Assembly: GCF_000272405.2 (NCBI RefSeq)
Contig: NZ_AJZM02000354.1
Span: forward strand, 1-34,390
Origin: Vibrio tasmaniensis 1F-187
GTDB lineage: Bacteria > Pseudomonadota > Gammaproteobacteria > Enterobacterales > Vibrionaceae
DNA: 34,390 nucleotides
Direction of reading: 5' to 3'
Under the pieces are notes generated by a model. That model ran no database searches. It was given only the letters and a program-made list of their open reading frames with translations, and was not told the DNA's origin. The position numbers were made by a program, and so were the translations under genes. Below, one piece after another: positions 16,489 to 25,124 of this stretch (position 1 is its first letter; each line of letters starts with the position of its first letter).

Positions 16489-19047
16489 ATGAGCAAGATG
16501 AAGCTAGTCGTAATCGGTAACGGGATGGTCGGTCATCGCTATATCGAAGATTTAGTCGAGAAGACAGATGTTGCAAACATGGACATCACGGTGTTCTGTG
16601 AAGAACCACGTGTTGCGTATGACCGTGTGCACCTTTCTTCTTACTTTTCACACCATACTGCAGATGAACTTTCTTTGGTAAAAGAAGGCTTCTACGAGAA
16701 ACACGGCATCAACATGCTGATCGGTGAACGTGCTATCAACGTTAACCGTGAAAAGAAAACAGTTTACTCAAGCACTGGTCGTGAAATTCAATACGACAAA
16801 CTTGTTCTTGCGACTGGTTCTTTCCCGTTTGTACCGCCAATTAAAGGCCACGAAGGTAAAGACTGTTTTGTTTACCGTACTATCGAAGACTTAAAAGCTA
16901 TCGAAGCGACGGCAAAGAACTCAAAGTCTGGTGTTGTTGTTGGTGGTGGTCTACTTGGTCTTGAAGCGGCTGGTGCACTAAAGGCATTAGGTGTGACGAC
17001 TCACGTTGTAGAGTTTGCTCCCAAGCTTATGGCAGAGCAGCTTGATCTTGCTGGTGGTAATCAACTTCGTCAAAAAATCGAACGTATGGGCGTAAACGTT
17101 CATACAAGTAAGAACACGCTTGAAATTGCTCCTGAAGGCACTGAAGCTCGTAACGTAATGCGTTTTGCAGACGGTACAGAGCTAGAAACTGATTTCATCG
17201 TATTCTCTGCTGGTATTCGCCCACAAGACAAACTTGCTCGTCAAATGGGCCTAGGTATTGCGCCTCGCGGTGGTATCGAGATTAACGATCACTGTCAAAC
17301 GACAGACAAAGATATCTACGCTATCGGTGAGTGTGCATCTTGGAACCAAACGTTCTACGGTCTAGTGGCTCCTGGTTACAAAATGGCGACCGTTGCGGTT
17401 GACCACGTTGTTGGTAACGAAAGCACATTTGAAGGTGCAGACATGTCTGCGAAGCTTAAGCTTCTTGGCGTGAAAGTAGGTTCTATCGGTGATGCTAACG
17501 GCCGCACTCCAGGTTGTAAGAGCTACGTTTACCAAAACGAAGAACAAGAAATTTACAAGCGACTAATCGTTTCTGAAGACAACAAGAAGCTGCTTGGTGC
17601 GGTAATGGTCGGTGATACGTCTGACTATGGTGATCTTCTTCAGCTAATGCTGAATGAAATCGACCTGCCAGAGCATCCAGATGCATTGATTCTTCCTGCT
17701 CACGCGGGTGCTGAAAAGCCAACACTTGGCGCGGATTCTTTACCAGAAACTGCCGTTATCTGTTCTTGTTTCGATGTAACTAAAGGCAAGATTGCACAAG
17801 CCGTTGCTGAAGGTCACCATACAATTGGTGATATCAAAGCAGTAACTGGTGCTGGTACTGGCTGTGGTGGTTGTATTCCACTTGTGACTTCAGTACTGAA
17901 CGCTGAACTTGCTAAAGCCGGTGTTGAAGTGAAGAACGACGTATGTGAGCACTTTGCTTACTCTCGCCAAGAGCTTTTCCACTTGATTCGTATCGAAGAA
18001 ATCAAAACATTCGATGAGTTACTAGAGAAATACGGTAAAGGCTACGGCTGTGAAGTATGTAAGCCTCTAGCGGGTTCTATTCTTGCTTCTTGCTGGGGTG
18101 AGCACATCCTTAAGCCTGAGCTAGTGAAACTGCATGATACCAACGATAACTTCCTAGGTAACATCCAAAAAGACGGTACTTACTCTGTTATCCCTCGTAT
18201 GGCAGGTGGTGAAGTAACGCCTCAAGCACTAAGCGTTCTTGCTGATGTAGCGGCTGAATACAACCTGTACACCAAGATCACAGGTGCACAGCGTATCGGT
18301 CTATTCGGTGCTCAAAAAGATGACTTACCAGCAATCTGGAAGAAGTTAGTTGCTGCGGGCTACGAAACAGGTCAAGCGTACGCGAAGGCGCTACGTATGG
18401 CTAAGACATGTGTCGGTTCAACTTGGTGTCGTTACGGCGTTCAAGATTCAGTTGGCCTAGGTGTGATGATCGAGAACCGTTACAAAGGCATCCGTACTCC
18501 TCATAAGATGAAGTTTGGTGTGTCTGGCTGTACTCGTGAGTGTGCTGAAGCTCAAGGTAAAGACTTAGGTATTATCGCGACTGACGCAGGTTGGAACATG
18601 TACGTATGTGGTAACGGTGGTATGAAGCCTCGTCACGCAGACTTACTTGCAAGCGACCTAGACCAAGAAACGCTGATCAAATACATCGACCGTTTCATGA
18701 TGTTCTACATCCGCACGGCTGCGCCACTACAACGTACTTCGGTATGGATGGACAACCTAGAGGGTGGTGTTGACTACCTACGTGAAGTGATTGTCGACAA
18801 CAAGCTTGGCATCAATGACCAACTTGAAGCGGACGTAGCTGGCCTTGTGGGTAACTTTGCTTGTGAGTGGACTGACACTATCAACGACGAAGCTCAACTT
18901 AAGCGCTTCTCACACTTCATCAATGCTGACGACCGTGATGAAAACGTTGTGTTTGTTGACGATGGCCGAGAACAACACCGCCCAGCAACATTCACAGAAA
19001 AACACCCAGAAGCGAAGGGCGATATCCTTCACGTTGAACTGGTTTAA
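16489..19047 (+). CDS. nirB: NADH-dependent nitrite reductase, large subunit
   Basis: The 852-residue cytoplasmic enzyme reduces nitrite to ammonia with NADH. Domains in order: an FAD-binding Rossmann fold (VVIGNGMVGHR, residues 6-16), an NADH-binding fold (GVVVGGGLLGLEAAGALK, about 143-160), a BFD-like [2Fe-2S] domain (CSCFDV and CGGCIP, about 424-465), and nitrite/sulfite reductase ferredoxin-like and sirohaem/[4Fe-4S] domains. The cluster cysteines are in CVGSTWC and CTREC at about 641-686. The length is normal for the family. ATG 16489 follows a Shine-Dalgarno-like CAGGA. nirD follows 15 bp downstream. Regulation by FNR and NarP is suggested by the upstream sites. The start of siroheme supply, cobA, is in the same region. 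Confidence 0.98.
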   Translation: MSKMKLVVIGNGMVGHRYIEDLVEKTDVANMDITVFCEEPRVAYDRVHLSSYFSHHTADELSLVKEGFYEKHGINMLIGERAINVNREKKTVYSSTGREIQYDKLVLATGSFPFVPPIKGHEGKDCFVYRTIEDLKAIEATAKNSKSGVVVGGGLLGLEAAGALKALGVTTHVVEFAPKLMAEQLDLAGGNQLRQKIERMGVNVHTSKNTLEIAPEGTEARNVMRFADGTELETDFIVFSAGIRPQDKLARQMGLGIAPRGGIEINDHCQTTDKDIYAIGECASWNQTFYGLVAPGYKMATVAVDHVVGNESTFEGADMSAKLKLLGVKVGSIGDANGRTPGCKSYVYQNEEQEIYKRLIVSEDNKKLLGAVMVGDTSDYGDLLQLMLNEIDLPEHPDALILPAHAGAEKPTLGADSLPETAVICSCFDVTKGKIAQAVAEGHHTIGDIKAVTGAGTGCGGCIPLVTSVLNAELAKAGVEVKNDVCEHFAYSRQELFHLIRIEEIKTFDELLEKYGKGYGCEVCKPLAGSILASCWGEHILKPELVKLHDTNDNFLGNIQKDGTYSVIPRMAGGEVTPQALSVLADVAAEYNLYTKITGAQRIGLFGAQKDDLPAIWKKLVAAGYETGQAYAKALRMAKTCVGSTWCRYGVQDSVGLGVMIENRYKGIRTPHKMKFGVSGCTRECAEAQGKDLGIIATDAGWNMYVCGNGGMKPRHADLLASDLDQETLIKYIDRFMMFYIRTAAPLQRTSVWMDNLEGGVDYLREVIVDNKLGINDQLEADVAGLVGNFACEWTDTINDEAQLKRFSHFINADDRDENVVFVDDGREQHRPATFTEKHPEAKGDILHVELV

Positions 19048-19062
19048 TTGGGAGACGACATC

Positions 19063-19386
19063 ATGGCATTTACCAAAGTTTGTAAGATCGAAGACATTAT
19101 TCCAGGTACCGGTGTTTGTGCGTTGGTTGGTGGTGAGCAAGTTGCTATTTTCCGCCCAACTAAAGCCGAAGAAGTGTTCGCTATTAGTAACACTGACCCG
19201 TTTTTTCAATCAAACGTTTTATCTCGCGGTTTAACGGTTGAGCACAAAGGTGAGCTTTGGGTGGCAAGCCCACTTAAGAAGCAACGCTTTAACCTAGCAA
19301 CAGGTGTGTGCATGGAAGACGAGAGCTTCAGTGTAAAAGCGTATAAAGCTCGCGTTACTAAAGGTGCTGTAGAAGTTTCAGCATAG
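19063..19386 (+). CDS. nirD: NADH-dependent nitrite reductase, small subunit
   Basis: The 107-residue NirD has a Rieske-like fold (GTGVCALVGGEQVAIFRP, LWVASPLKKQRFNLATGVC) but no Cys-x-His cluster ligands, as is usual for NirD. It associates with NirB in the cytoplasm. ATG 19063 is preceded by GGGAGA (19050-19055); a TTG 15 bases earlier is not needed. It is co-transcribed with nirB. Confidence 0.95.
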   Translation: MAFTKVCKIEDIIPGTGVCALVGGEQVAIFRPTKAEEVFAISNTDPFFQSNVLSRGLTVEHKGELWVASPLKKQRFNLATGVCMEDESFSVKAYKARVTKGAVEVSA

Positions 19387-19432
19387 TTAGTTCGAAACCA
19401 TAGCTAGTGCGAAACCATAGCTAGTTCGAAAC
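19383..19432 (+). repeat. 17-bp tandem repeat after nirD
   Basis: Two near-exact copies of CGAAACCATAGCTAGT plus one variable base (19393-19409, 19410-19426) are followed by a partial third (CGAAAC). They begin right after the nirD stop and do not code. Confidence 0.85.
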
Positions 19433-19469
19433 TTCGACACAGTTACTTAGCAAGATTTGATAGATCAAG

Positions 19470-19515
19470 GGTTCTAGTTATCGACATTGCCTTAATTCGG
19501 CAACTAGAACCTTTT
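19470..19515 (+). terminator. Terminator or attenuator between nirD and nirC
   Basis: Arms GGTTCTAGTT (19470-19479) and AACTAGAACC (19502-19511) pair perfectly, and an inner TTGCC/GGCAA stem lies in the loop. TTTT follows directly. It may reduce read-through into nirC. Confidence 0.7.
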
Positions 19516-19561
19516 CCTATCCGATTTCAACTTTTAATTTTAACTTTTTAAGGACAATCTT

Positions 19562-20377
19562 ATGTCTACTGATTTTAAACCAGCAGAATTCGTTCAAACA
19601 ATGATCGATGTAGGTGAAGCGAAAACGAAAACAAGTACTCGTGATCTACTGATTCGAAGCACAATGGCAGGCATCATTCTTTCTCTTGCTGTTGTAGTGG
19701 CAATCACGACTATCGTGCAAACAGGCATTGGTATTGTTGGCGCTCTTGTGTTCCCTGTGGGCTTCGTCATTCTAAGTGTAATGGGCTATGACCTAGTAAC
19801 CGGTGTATTTGGCCTTGCTCCTTTAGCGAAATTTGATAACCGTCCAGGTATTACTTGGGGTCGTATTTTACGTTGTTGGGGTCTTGTTGGTCTTGGTAAC
19901 CTTATCGGTTCTTTAATTGTTGCAGTGTTAGTGGCAATTTCACTTACAGGTAACTTCTCTTTAGAACCAAACGCAGTTGCTCAAAAGTTCATTGCTGTTT
20001 CTACAGGTCGTAGCCTAGGGTTTGAAAACATGGGCATGGACGGCTGGATCACATGTTTCGTGCGCGGCATCTTCTGTAACCTAATGGTTTGTCTAGGTGT
20101 GATTGGTAACATGACTGCACGTACAGTTGCTGGTCGTGTAGCAATGATGTGGTTCCCAATCTTCATCTTCTTCGCACTTGTATTTGAGCACACAGTGGTA
20201 AACATGTTTCTATTCCCACTGGGTATGATTCTTGGCGCTGACTTCGGTATCGCGACATGGTTGAACTTCAACCTTATCCCAACAATCTTAGGTAACATCG
20301 TTGGTGGCCTACTGTTAACGTGTGTTCCCCTATACCTGACTCATGTTAAAACAGCTCCTTCTCTAGGCGCGAAGTAA
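19562..20377 (+). CDS. nirC: Formate/nitrite transporter family channel, nitrite-specific type
   Basis: The 271-residue protein is the expected length for FNT channels, with six hydrophobic helices between about residues 30 and 260. The conserved pore His lies in FEHTVVNM (near residue 203), next to NMFLFPLGMILGA. Position after nirBD suggests nitrite import or export across the inner membrane to feed NirBD, rather than formate transport. ATG 19562 has AAGGAC upstream. It is separated from nirD by a hairpin, so it may also have its own mRNA. Confidence 0.92.
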   Translation: MSTDFKPAEFVQTMIDVGEAKTKTSTRDLLIRSTMAGIILSLAVVVAITTIVQTGIGIVGALVFPVGFVILSVMGYDLVTGVFGLAPLAKFDNRPGITWGRILRCWGLVGLGNLIGSLIVAVLVAISLTGNFSLEPNAVAQKFIAVSTGRSLGFENMGMDGWITCFVRGIFCNLMVCLGVIGNMTARTVAGRVAMMWFPIFIFFALVFEHTVVNMFLFPLGMILGADFGIATWLNFNLIPTILGNIVGGLLLTCVPLYLTHVKTAPSLGAK

Positions 20378-20406
20378 TACGGTAAACGTAAGTTAGTATG
20401 AGATTG

Positions 20407-20437
20407 AAAGCCCCAACAACGTGTTTGGGGCTTTTTT
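20407..20437 (+). terminator. Intrinsic terminator after nirC
   Basis: A 10-bp stem, AAAGCCCCAA / TTGGGGCTTT, with an 8-nt loop is followed by a run of T. Confidence 0.92.
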
Positions 20438-20614
20438 AGTTTGAAAGCTGTCAGTGTATTCTCGGGCAGACAACACCTTAGTTATCATAGATGCGTTGTT
20501 TGCTATTGAGCAAAACATCCGCAATAGATTGTTTTGTTATAATTATTTCTATCTTCGTTAGTATTTAGACTGAATATTTATTTCAACACCTGATAGTCTA
20601 AGAGGTAAGGATTT

Positions 20615-20646
20615 TGATAAGTCATCATGAATACAGTGACTTATCA
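20615..20646. promoter_or_regulatory. Long inverted repeat upstream of cobA, possible operator
   Basis: TGATAAGTCA (20615-20624) and TGACTTATCA (20637-20646) are perfect 10-bp inverted arms separated by 12 nt. The repeat ends 47 bp before the cobA start. It may be an operator or a 5' leader hairpin. No T-run follows, so it is not a terminator. Confidence 0.5.
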
Positions 20647-20693
20647 CATAGATTGAAGCTTGAGATAAAACAAGCAAACCTTCGGAGCGCAGA

Positions 20694-21470
20694 ATGTCAG
20701 AAGTATCGTCATCGAATGTTAAAGAAGTAAGCCATGGATTTGTTTCATTGGTAGGTGCAGGTCCGGGCGACCCAGACCTACTTACACTAAAAGCCGCACG
20801 AGTGATTCAACAAGCAGACGTTTTGGTTTATGACCGCTTGGTATCAAAAGATATCTTAGCGATGGCTAATCCAGAAGCTGAAATGTTGTATGTGGGTAAG
20901 AAGCTCGATCACCACTGCGTACCACAAGATCAGATCAACCAACTATTGGTGACCAAAGCACAAGAAAACAAGCACGTTGTGCGTCTAAAAGGTGGTGATT
21001 CGTTTATCTTTGGCCGTGGTGGCGAAGAGTGCGAAACGTTAGCTGAGAATGACGTGAGATTTGAAGTGATTCCTGGCATTACTGCAGCCGCAGGAGCGAC
21101 CGCATATGCGGGAATTCCATTGACTCACCGTGACCACGCGCAAAGCGTACAGTTTATTACGGGTCATTTGAAGAAAGATGGCGAAGATATTGACTGGCGT
21201 TCTCTTGCTCAACACAATCACACGATCGTGTTTTACATGGGCTTGAAAGAGAGTCCGAATATTCAGAAGAATTTACTCGATAACGGTATGCGAGAAGACA
21301 TGCCAGTTGCGATTATCGAAAATGGCACTCGCCAAGAACAGAAAGTGTTTAGAGGTGGGCTACGTGACCTAGCTGATCTTGCTGGCGTTGCAAAGAGCCC
21401 AGCACTGATTGTGGTTGGAAGTGTTGCTCAGCTCCATGAAAAACTGGCTTGGTTTAACAAGCCAGCTTAA
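20694..21470 (+). CDS. cobA: Uroporphyrinogen-III C-methyltransferase
   Basis: The 258-residue SUMT uses two S-adenosylmethionine to convert uroporphyrinogen III to precorrin-2, the precursor of sirohaem. Family motifs are visible: LVGAGPGDPDLLTLKA (about 19-34), GGDSFIFGRGGEE, and ITAAAGATAYAGIPLTHR. The length is that of a stand-alone enzyme, without the CysG dehydrogenase/ferrochelatase half. Placement after nirBDC indicates that it serves NirB sirohaem supply. CGGAGCG lies upstream of ATG 20694. A promoter may exist in the 20440-20693 spacer, which has a TATAAT-like element near 20540 and the inverted repeat. Confidence 0.96.
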   Translation: MSEVSSSNVKEVSHGFVSLVGAGPGDPDLLTLKAARVIQQADVLVYDRLVSKDILAMANPEAEMLYVGKKLDHHCVPQDQINQLLVTKAQENKHVVRLKGGDSFIFGRGGEECETLAENDVRFEVIPGITAAAGATAYAGIPLTHRDHAQSVQFITGHLKKDGEDIDWRSLAQHNHTIVFYMGLKESPNIQKNLLDNGMREDMPVAIIENGTRQEQKVFRGGLRDLADLAGVAKSPALIVVGSVAQLHEKLAWFNKPA

Positions 21471-21490
21471 GTGATTGATGATCAAGCTTA

Positions 21491-21519
21491 GCTTGTTAGC
21501 TTGTTAGCTTGTTAGCTTG
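21491..21519 (+). repeat. Tandem octamer GCTTGTTA after cobA
   Basis: Three exact copies (21491-21514) and a partial fourth lie 20 bp after the cobA stop. A TTGGTT/AACCAA inverted repeat follows (21517-21534). Confidence 0.85.
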
Positions 21520-21554
21520 GTTGATGGTTAACCAAAGGCTTAGCTGACTAAGAA

Positions 21555-22151
21555 TCAAATACTGCAGCGGCTACTCTGTCGCTGCATTTCTTGTTGGCGC
21601 ATGGGCATTTCGTCAATAATATTAGTGATTAAACTCCAGTCGGTTTTACCACTCCACCTATGTTTCTCTTTCCCGTCTTTACCAATCAACACGGCAGTGT
21701 GTGAACCTTTGGGTATTCCATAACTGTTAGTCACTGCATCCAAATTAAACTCTTCAACTAACCATGCAGGAACGGTGTAGCCGCTTTCTGCGATGACCAT
21801 GATTACTACATCTCGCTCGTCCAATTGACAATTGTTAATCAAGACTTCATTAAGAAACTCTTTTACGATCGAATCTTCTGTTGGAGCGAAATAAATAACA
21901 CTGCGGTGTGGCAGAGCTTTGGAATGAGAGTAGGCTGGGTAGGCGTGTAACGAGTTGACTGACAGAATCATAAACATAACCGTGCTTGTTATTAGAGCGT
22001 TCAGTGGTTTGGAAATTACGTTTGTTACCGATGCCTTAGTTATCGCAGCCTTAGTTATGGCAGCGTTAGTTATTGCCGCGCAGCAACGTGTCAATACTGA
22101 GTCAATGGTGTCGCTGCCAAGGCATGATCTGATTATTTGTCGGTACTGCAT
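21555..22151 (-). CDS. DUF4174 (thioredoxin-like) exported protein with a repeat-expanded N-terminus
   Basis: The 198-residue protein contains a DUF4174 domain at about 80-190: RSVIYFAPTEDS, GSHTAVLIGKDGKEKHRW and the terminal IDEMPMRQQEM. These resemble thioredoxin-fold proteins but lack a CxxC. A hydrophobic signal segment lies at about 52-70, ending near LHAYP. The 50 residues before it are unusual: an AAITN-AAITK-AAITK repeat and two adjacent Cys. ATG 22151 is supported by AGGAAGGTGG on the minus strand. Function is unknown in the family. It converges with cobA. Confidence 0.8.
   Translation of the reverse strand: MQYRQIIRSCLGSDTIDSVLTRCCAAITNAAITKAAITKASVTNVISKPLNALITSTVMFMILSVNSLHAYPAYSHSKALPHRSVIYFAPTEDSIVKEFLNEVLINNCQLDERDVVIMVIAESGYTVPAWLVEEFNLDAVTNSYGIPKGSHTAVLIGKDGKEKHRWSGKTDWSLITNIIDEMPMRQQEMQRQSSRCSI
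22033..22077. repeat. Three 15-bp tandem repeats inside the DUF4174 gene
   Basis: GCCTTAGTTATCGCA, GCCTTAGTTATGGCA and GCGTTAGTTATTGCC follow one another. Because 15 is a multiple of 3 they encode AAIT(K/N) pentapeptides on the minus strand and keep the frame. Confidence 0.85.
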
Positions 22152-22190
22152 GTTCCACCTTCCTCGATAAACCCAAACAAGCTCTAAGTT

Positions 22191-22229
22191 AATGGCAACT
22201 ACGTTAAGCCAATAACAACTACGTTAAGC
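22191..22229. repeat. 20-bp tandem duplication upstream of the DUF4174 gene
   Basis: AATGGCAACTACGTTAAGC (22191-22209) and AATAACAACTACGTTAAGC (22211-22229) are separated by one base and differ at two positions. They lie in the divergent spacer. Confidence 0.75.
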
Positions 22230-22321
22230 ATAGCTAATGAGTTCATTTTTATTAAAGAAAGCGACTCGCATTTTAGAAGTGAATAGAATAGGGTATACGG
22301 AAAATCTAAAGGTATGAATTT

Positions 22322-22795
22322 ATGGAAAACATAGCAATTTTGGTCGACGTTCAGAACGTTTACTATACAACACGCGATAAATACCGTTCTAACTTCGACT
22401 ATAACCAGTTTTGGTATGTTGCCACGGAAGGACGTAACGTTGTCGAAGCCAATGCTTACGCAATCTCAAGCCAAGATCCTAAACAGCGCCAATTCCACCA
22501 TATCCTTCGTGGTGTTGGTTTTAATGTGAAGCTAAAACCGTTTATTCAGCGTCGTGATGGTAGCGCCAAAGGGGATTGGGATGTCGGTATCGCGTTAGAT
22601 GCGATAGAGCTTGCGGAGACGGTTGATACGATTGTTTTGGTATCGGGTGATGGCGATTTTGAAATCTTGGTAGAACGAATCAAAGAGCGCTTTGGAAAAC
22701 CTGTTGAAGTGTATGGCGTTCCTGGGTTAACAGCTCAAAATCTTATCGATTCTGCCTCAAAATTTGTACCGATTGAAAAAGATTTTCTTCTATAG
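22322..22795 (+). CDS. NYN-domain protein (LabA/DUF88 family), putative RNase
   Basis: The 157-residue protein is essentially a single NYN (PIN-like) domain. The acidic metal-site residues are present: Asp9 and Asn12 in LVDVQNVY, Asp85 and Asp87 in KGDWDVGIALD, and Asp110 and Asp112 in VSGDGDFEILV. NYN proteins are predicted Mg-dependent ribonucleases; the bacterial LabA/DUF88 members are mostly uncharacterised. There is no signal peptide, so it acts in the cytoplasm. It is 80 bp before the two-component pair on the same strand. A functional link is not evident. Confidence 0.88.
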   Translation: MENIAILVDVQNVYYTTRDKYRSNFDYNQFWYVATEGRNVVEANAYAISSQDPKQRQFHHILRGVGFNVKLKPFIQRRDGSAKGDWDVGIALDAIELAETVDTIVLVSGDGDFEILVERIKERFGKPVEVYGVPGLTAQNLIDSASKFVPIEKDFLL

Positions 22796-22875
22796 AGGAA
22801 ATCACGCACTTTATAATTGAAATCAATAATAACGATAATTAGAATGCAAACAGTTCTTATTTATCGGTGTGTGAA

Positions 22876-23541
22876 ATGTCTCGTGTTTTAGTTGTTGATG
22901 ATGATATTCAGTTGTGTGAGTTACTGGGTGAAGTGTTGGAGAATGAAGGGTATCACGTTGATACCGTTCATTGCGGTGAATCAGCTCTAGAGTTTATTCA
23001 ATCAAATCCTGTTGATTTAGTCTTACTCGATGTGATGCTCCCTAATTTAAGTGGTATTCAAGTCGCAAGACGTATTTGTCAGCGTTTTGCTACTCCTATA
23101 CTTATGCTAACTGCGCTTAATGATGATGCCTCCATGCTAGATGGCTATCAAGCCGGGGCAGATCAATACATCGCTAAGCCTTTCAATGTTCCTGAGCTTT
23201 TGACCCGGATTAAGGTGATCTTACGCCGAGTTGGGTTTGAGCGACAAAGACAATCAATGGCTTCATCTAATCAAGGTTTGTGCGAGCAACTTACCCGTTT
23301 ACCTTTAACCGGCACTGAAAAAGAATTGCTCGATTATCTGATCAAAAATAATGGTATCGTTGTATCAAAATCTGACTTGCAAGTACATGTATTGAAGAAA
23401 GAACTGTGTCCATTCGACCGTAACTTAGATATGCATATCAGCAACATACGTCGAAAATTGGTGCAGGCTGGCTTATCAAAGCAACATATTAAAACTGTGC
23501 GCGGTCAAGGCTACAGCTACCTAGAGTCGGTAGGAGTATGA
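22876..23541 (+). CDS. OmpR/CpxR-family response regulator
   Basis: This is a 221-residue two-domain regulator. The receiver domain has Asp8-Asp10, the phosphoacceptor Asp52 (LLDVMLPNLSG), Thr79 and Lys101 (KPF). A winged-helix DNA-binding domain ends the protein (DRNLDMHISNIRRKL, IKTVRGQGYSYL). ATG 22876 begins the usual MSRVLVVDDD; a GTG 9 bases earlier is less likely. The stop overlaps the kinase start by ATGA. The sequence is closest to CpxR in overall style, but no cpxP-like gene is adjacent, so it is probably a CpxR paralogue with another signal. Confidence 0.92.
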   Translation: MSRVLVVDDDIQLCELLGEVLENEGYHVDTVHCGESALEFIQSNPVDLVLLDVMLPNLSGIQVARRICQRFATPILMLTALNDDASMLDGYQAGADQYIAKPFNVPELLTRIKVILRRVGFERQRQSMASSNQGLCEQLTRLPLTGTEKELLDYLIKNNGIVVSKSDLQVHVLKKELCPFDRNLDMHISNIRRKLVQAGLSKQHIKTVRGQGYSYLESVGV

Positions 23542-24923
23542 GTAACTGGTTTCTACGGTGCCCTGGTTTCGTTATCAAGCGTAAGGATGGCTTAACGTTT
23601 CAGCTGTTCAGTTGCCTGACCGTGATTTTAGTCAGTATCCTCATCCTTCAAGGTGTCGCAGAACGAGCGCTGATGAAAGCCTTGTTGAAGGTACCTGAAC
23701 CTGTCAAAGCTGAAATGTTGGATTTGGCTTATCAAGCTAATGTACTGATCGAAGAAGGGGACATGGATGAGCTTGCCGACTGGGGCAATGCCCAACGTTA
23801 TTATTTATTCATTATCGATGAAAACAACCGACCTATTACCCACCGACACATGCATCCGCATTTTGAATTTAAGTTGAAGTACCTGCGTACATTAGACCAT
23901 CAACTCAGTGATCGTGTGAGTAAGCCTATCTTCGGCTTGCCACTTGATAACGGCAATACACTCGTGATCCAACTGCCAGGGCAGTTTCATCCAGCAAAAT
24001 CCTTTGCACCGTATTCCTACGCGCTGAAAGCTGTGATTGCTTTGATCGTGTTATCGCTGTTTTCCATTATTATGGCGAAAAGTCTGCAGCAGCCACTCGA
24101 TCGTTTAAGGGAGGCCAGTCGAAGGCTCGCACAAGGAGATTTTTCAGTGAGTGTTGTGTCTGAGTTGGATTCAACTACACGTGAATTCAATGAGCTTGCC
24201 AATGATTTTGACCATATGACCTTTGAGATTAAGTCTCTGGCTGAAAAGCAGCGTCGTTTGATTCGTGATGTATCACATGAGTTGAGGACACCGTTAGCAA
24301 GGCAGAATCTCGCATTACATTTACTACGTAGTAAGGTCGATGAAAAAAGTATGGGGTTACTCGAACGGATGGAAAGCGAAACGGAAGAGATGAATAAGCT
24401 GGTGGGTGAAATTCTTGAGTTCAGTCGCCTAGAAACCTCTCGTTATGATTCTAAGTTAACTCCAATGCATCTTGAGCAGTATTGCTCAATGCTAATTGTA
24501 CAGATGCAAAATGATTTGAAACCTAATCAAACTTTGACTGGTGATTTGGAAACAGCGACATCAATGGTTAATGTTGATGAGAGGCTACTTTTGAGGGTGA
24601 TCAGTAACCTTGTAGGAAATGCGATCAAATACGCAGGGGGCAATGCGGATATTGTCGTCAAGACCTACGGGCAGGTCAATGATAAGCGTTACAGTGTCAT
24701 TTCTGTGGAGGATGATGGTGAAGGTATTCCAGATAACAAGATTGCAGATATCTTTGACCCGTTTACCCGCATTGAGTCAGCCAGAGATAAACAGTCTGGT
24801 GGTTACGGTCTTGGACTCGCGATCGTTAAGGAAGCCATGGGAGTGATGAATGGGCATGTTACCGCTGAGAACAGAGAAGGTGGGGGACTTAGAGTGAACC
24901 TTATGTTTCCTATCGTAGATTAA
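23538..24923 (+). CDS. CpxA-like sensor histidine kinase
   Basis: The 461-residue inner-membrane kinase has two transmembrane helices, at about 21-41 and 163-184. They flank a periplasmic sensor of about 120 residues rich in His (HRHMHPHFEF). A HAMP linker, a HisKA domain with His247 in RDVSHELRTPLARQ, and a HATPase domain (N box NLVGNAIKYA, VEDDGEGIP, GGYGLGLAIV) follow. The periplasmic HRHMHPH cluster could bind a metal (inference). It is translationally coupled to the response regulator gene. GGAG lies only 1 bp before the ATG, so coupling may matter for initiation. Confidence 0.92.
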   Translation: MSNWFLRCPGFVIKRKDGLTFQLFSCLTVILVSILILQGVAERALMKALLKVPEPVKAEMLDLAYQANVLIEEGDMDELADWGNAQRYYLFIIDENNRPITHRHMHPHFEFKLKYLRTLDHQLSDRVSKPIFGLPLDNGNTLVIQLPGQFHPAKSFAPYSYALKAVIALIVLSLFSIIMAKSLQQPLDRLREASRRLAQGDFSVSVVSELDSTTREFNELANDFDHMTFEIKSLAEKQRRLIRDVSHELRTPLARQNLALHLLRSKVDEKSMGLLERMESETEEMNKLVGEILEFSRLETSRYDSKLTPMHLEQYCSMLIVQMQNDLKPNQTLTGDLETATSMVNVDERLLLRVISNLVGNAIKYAGGNADIVVKTYGQVNDKRYSVISVEDDGEGIPDNKIADIFDPFTRIESARDKQSGGYGLGLAIVKEAMGVMNGHVTAENREGGGLRVNLMFPIVD

Positions 24924-25009
24924 GCGTTAGGCTCGGCACTCAACGCTCAGCCCCTGTAATGAGAAGATAGATGAGAGTTGAATCGTTTCGGCTCAAAGAG
25001 AACCCAATT

Positions 25010-25041
25010 AAAAACGCCACTTTATCAGCAGTGGCGTTTTT
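25010..25041. terminator. Bidirectional terminator between the kinase and the symporter genes
   Basis: AAAAACGCCAC (25010-25020) and GTGGCGTTTTT (25031-25041) form an 11-bp stem with a 10-nt loop. It has T-runs on both strands and lies between convergent genes. Confidence 0.9.
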
Positions 25042-25124
25042 GTATACACGCTTTTCATTATCAGGCTAAGGCACAGCCATTAATTGCGCCTTGGCTTGAA
25101 AGTAAGAGCACCAGAGAAGCTAGA

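Noticed and set aside
18845..19234. Overlapping 129-residue frame across nirB and nirD
   Set aside because: It is a shadow of the conserved nirB end and nirD, with no family features or ribosome binding site.
22820..22860. Fur-like GATAATTAG sequence before the response regulator gene
   Set aside because: Only one half-site resembles the consensus; AT-rich spacers give such matches by chance.
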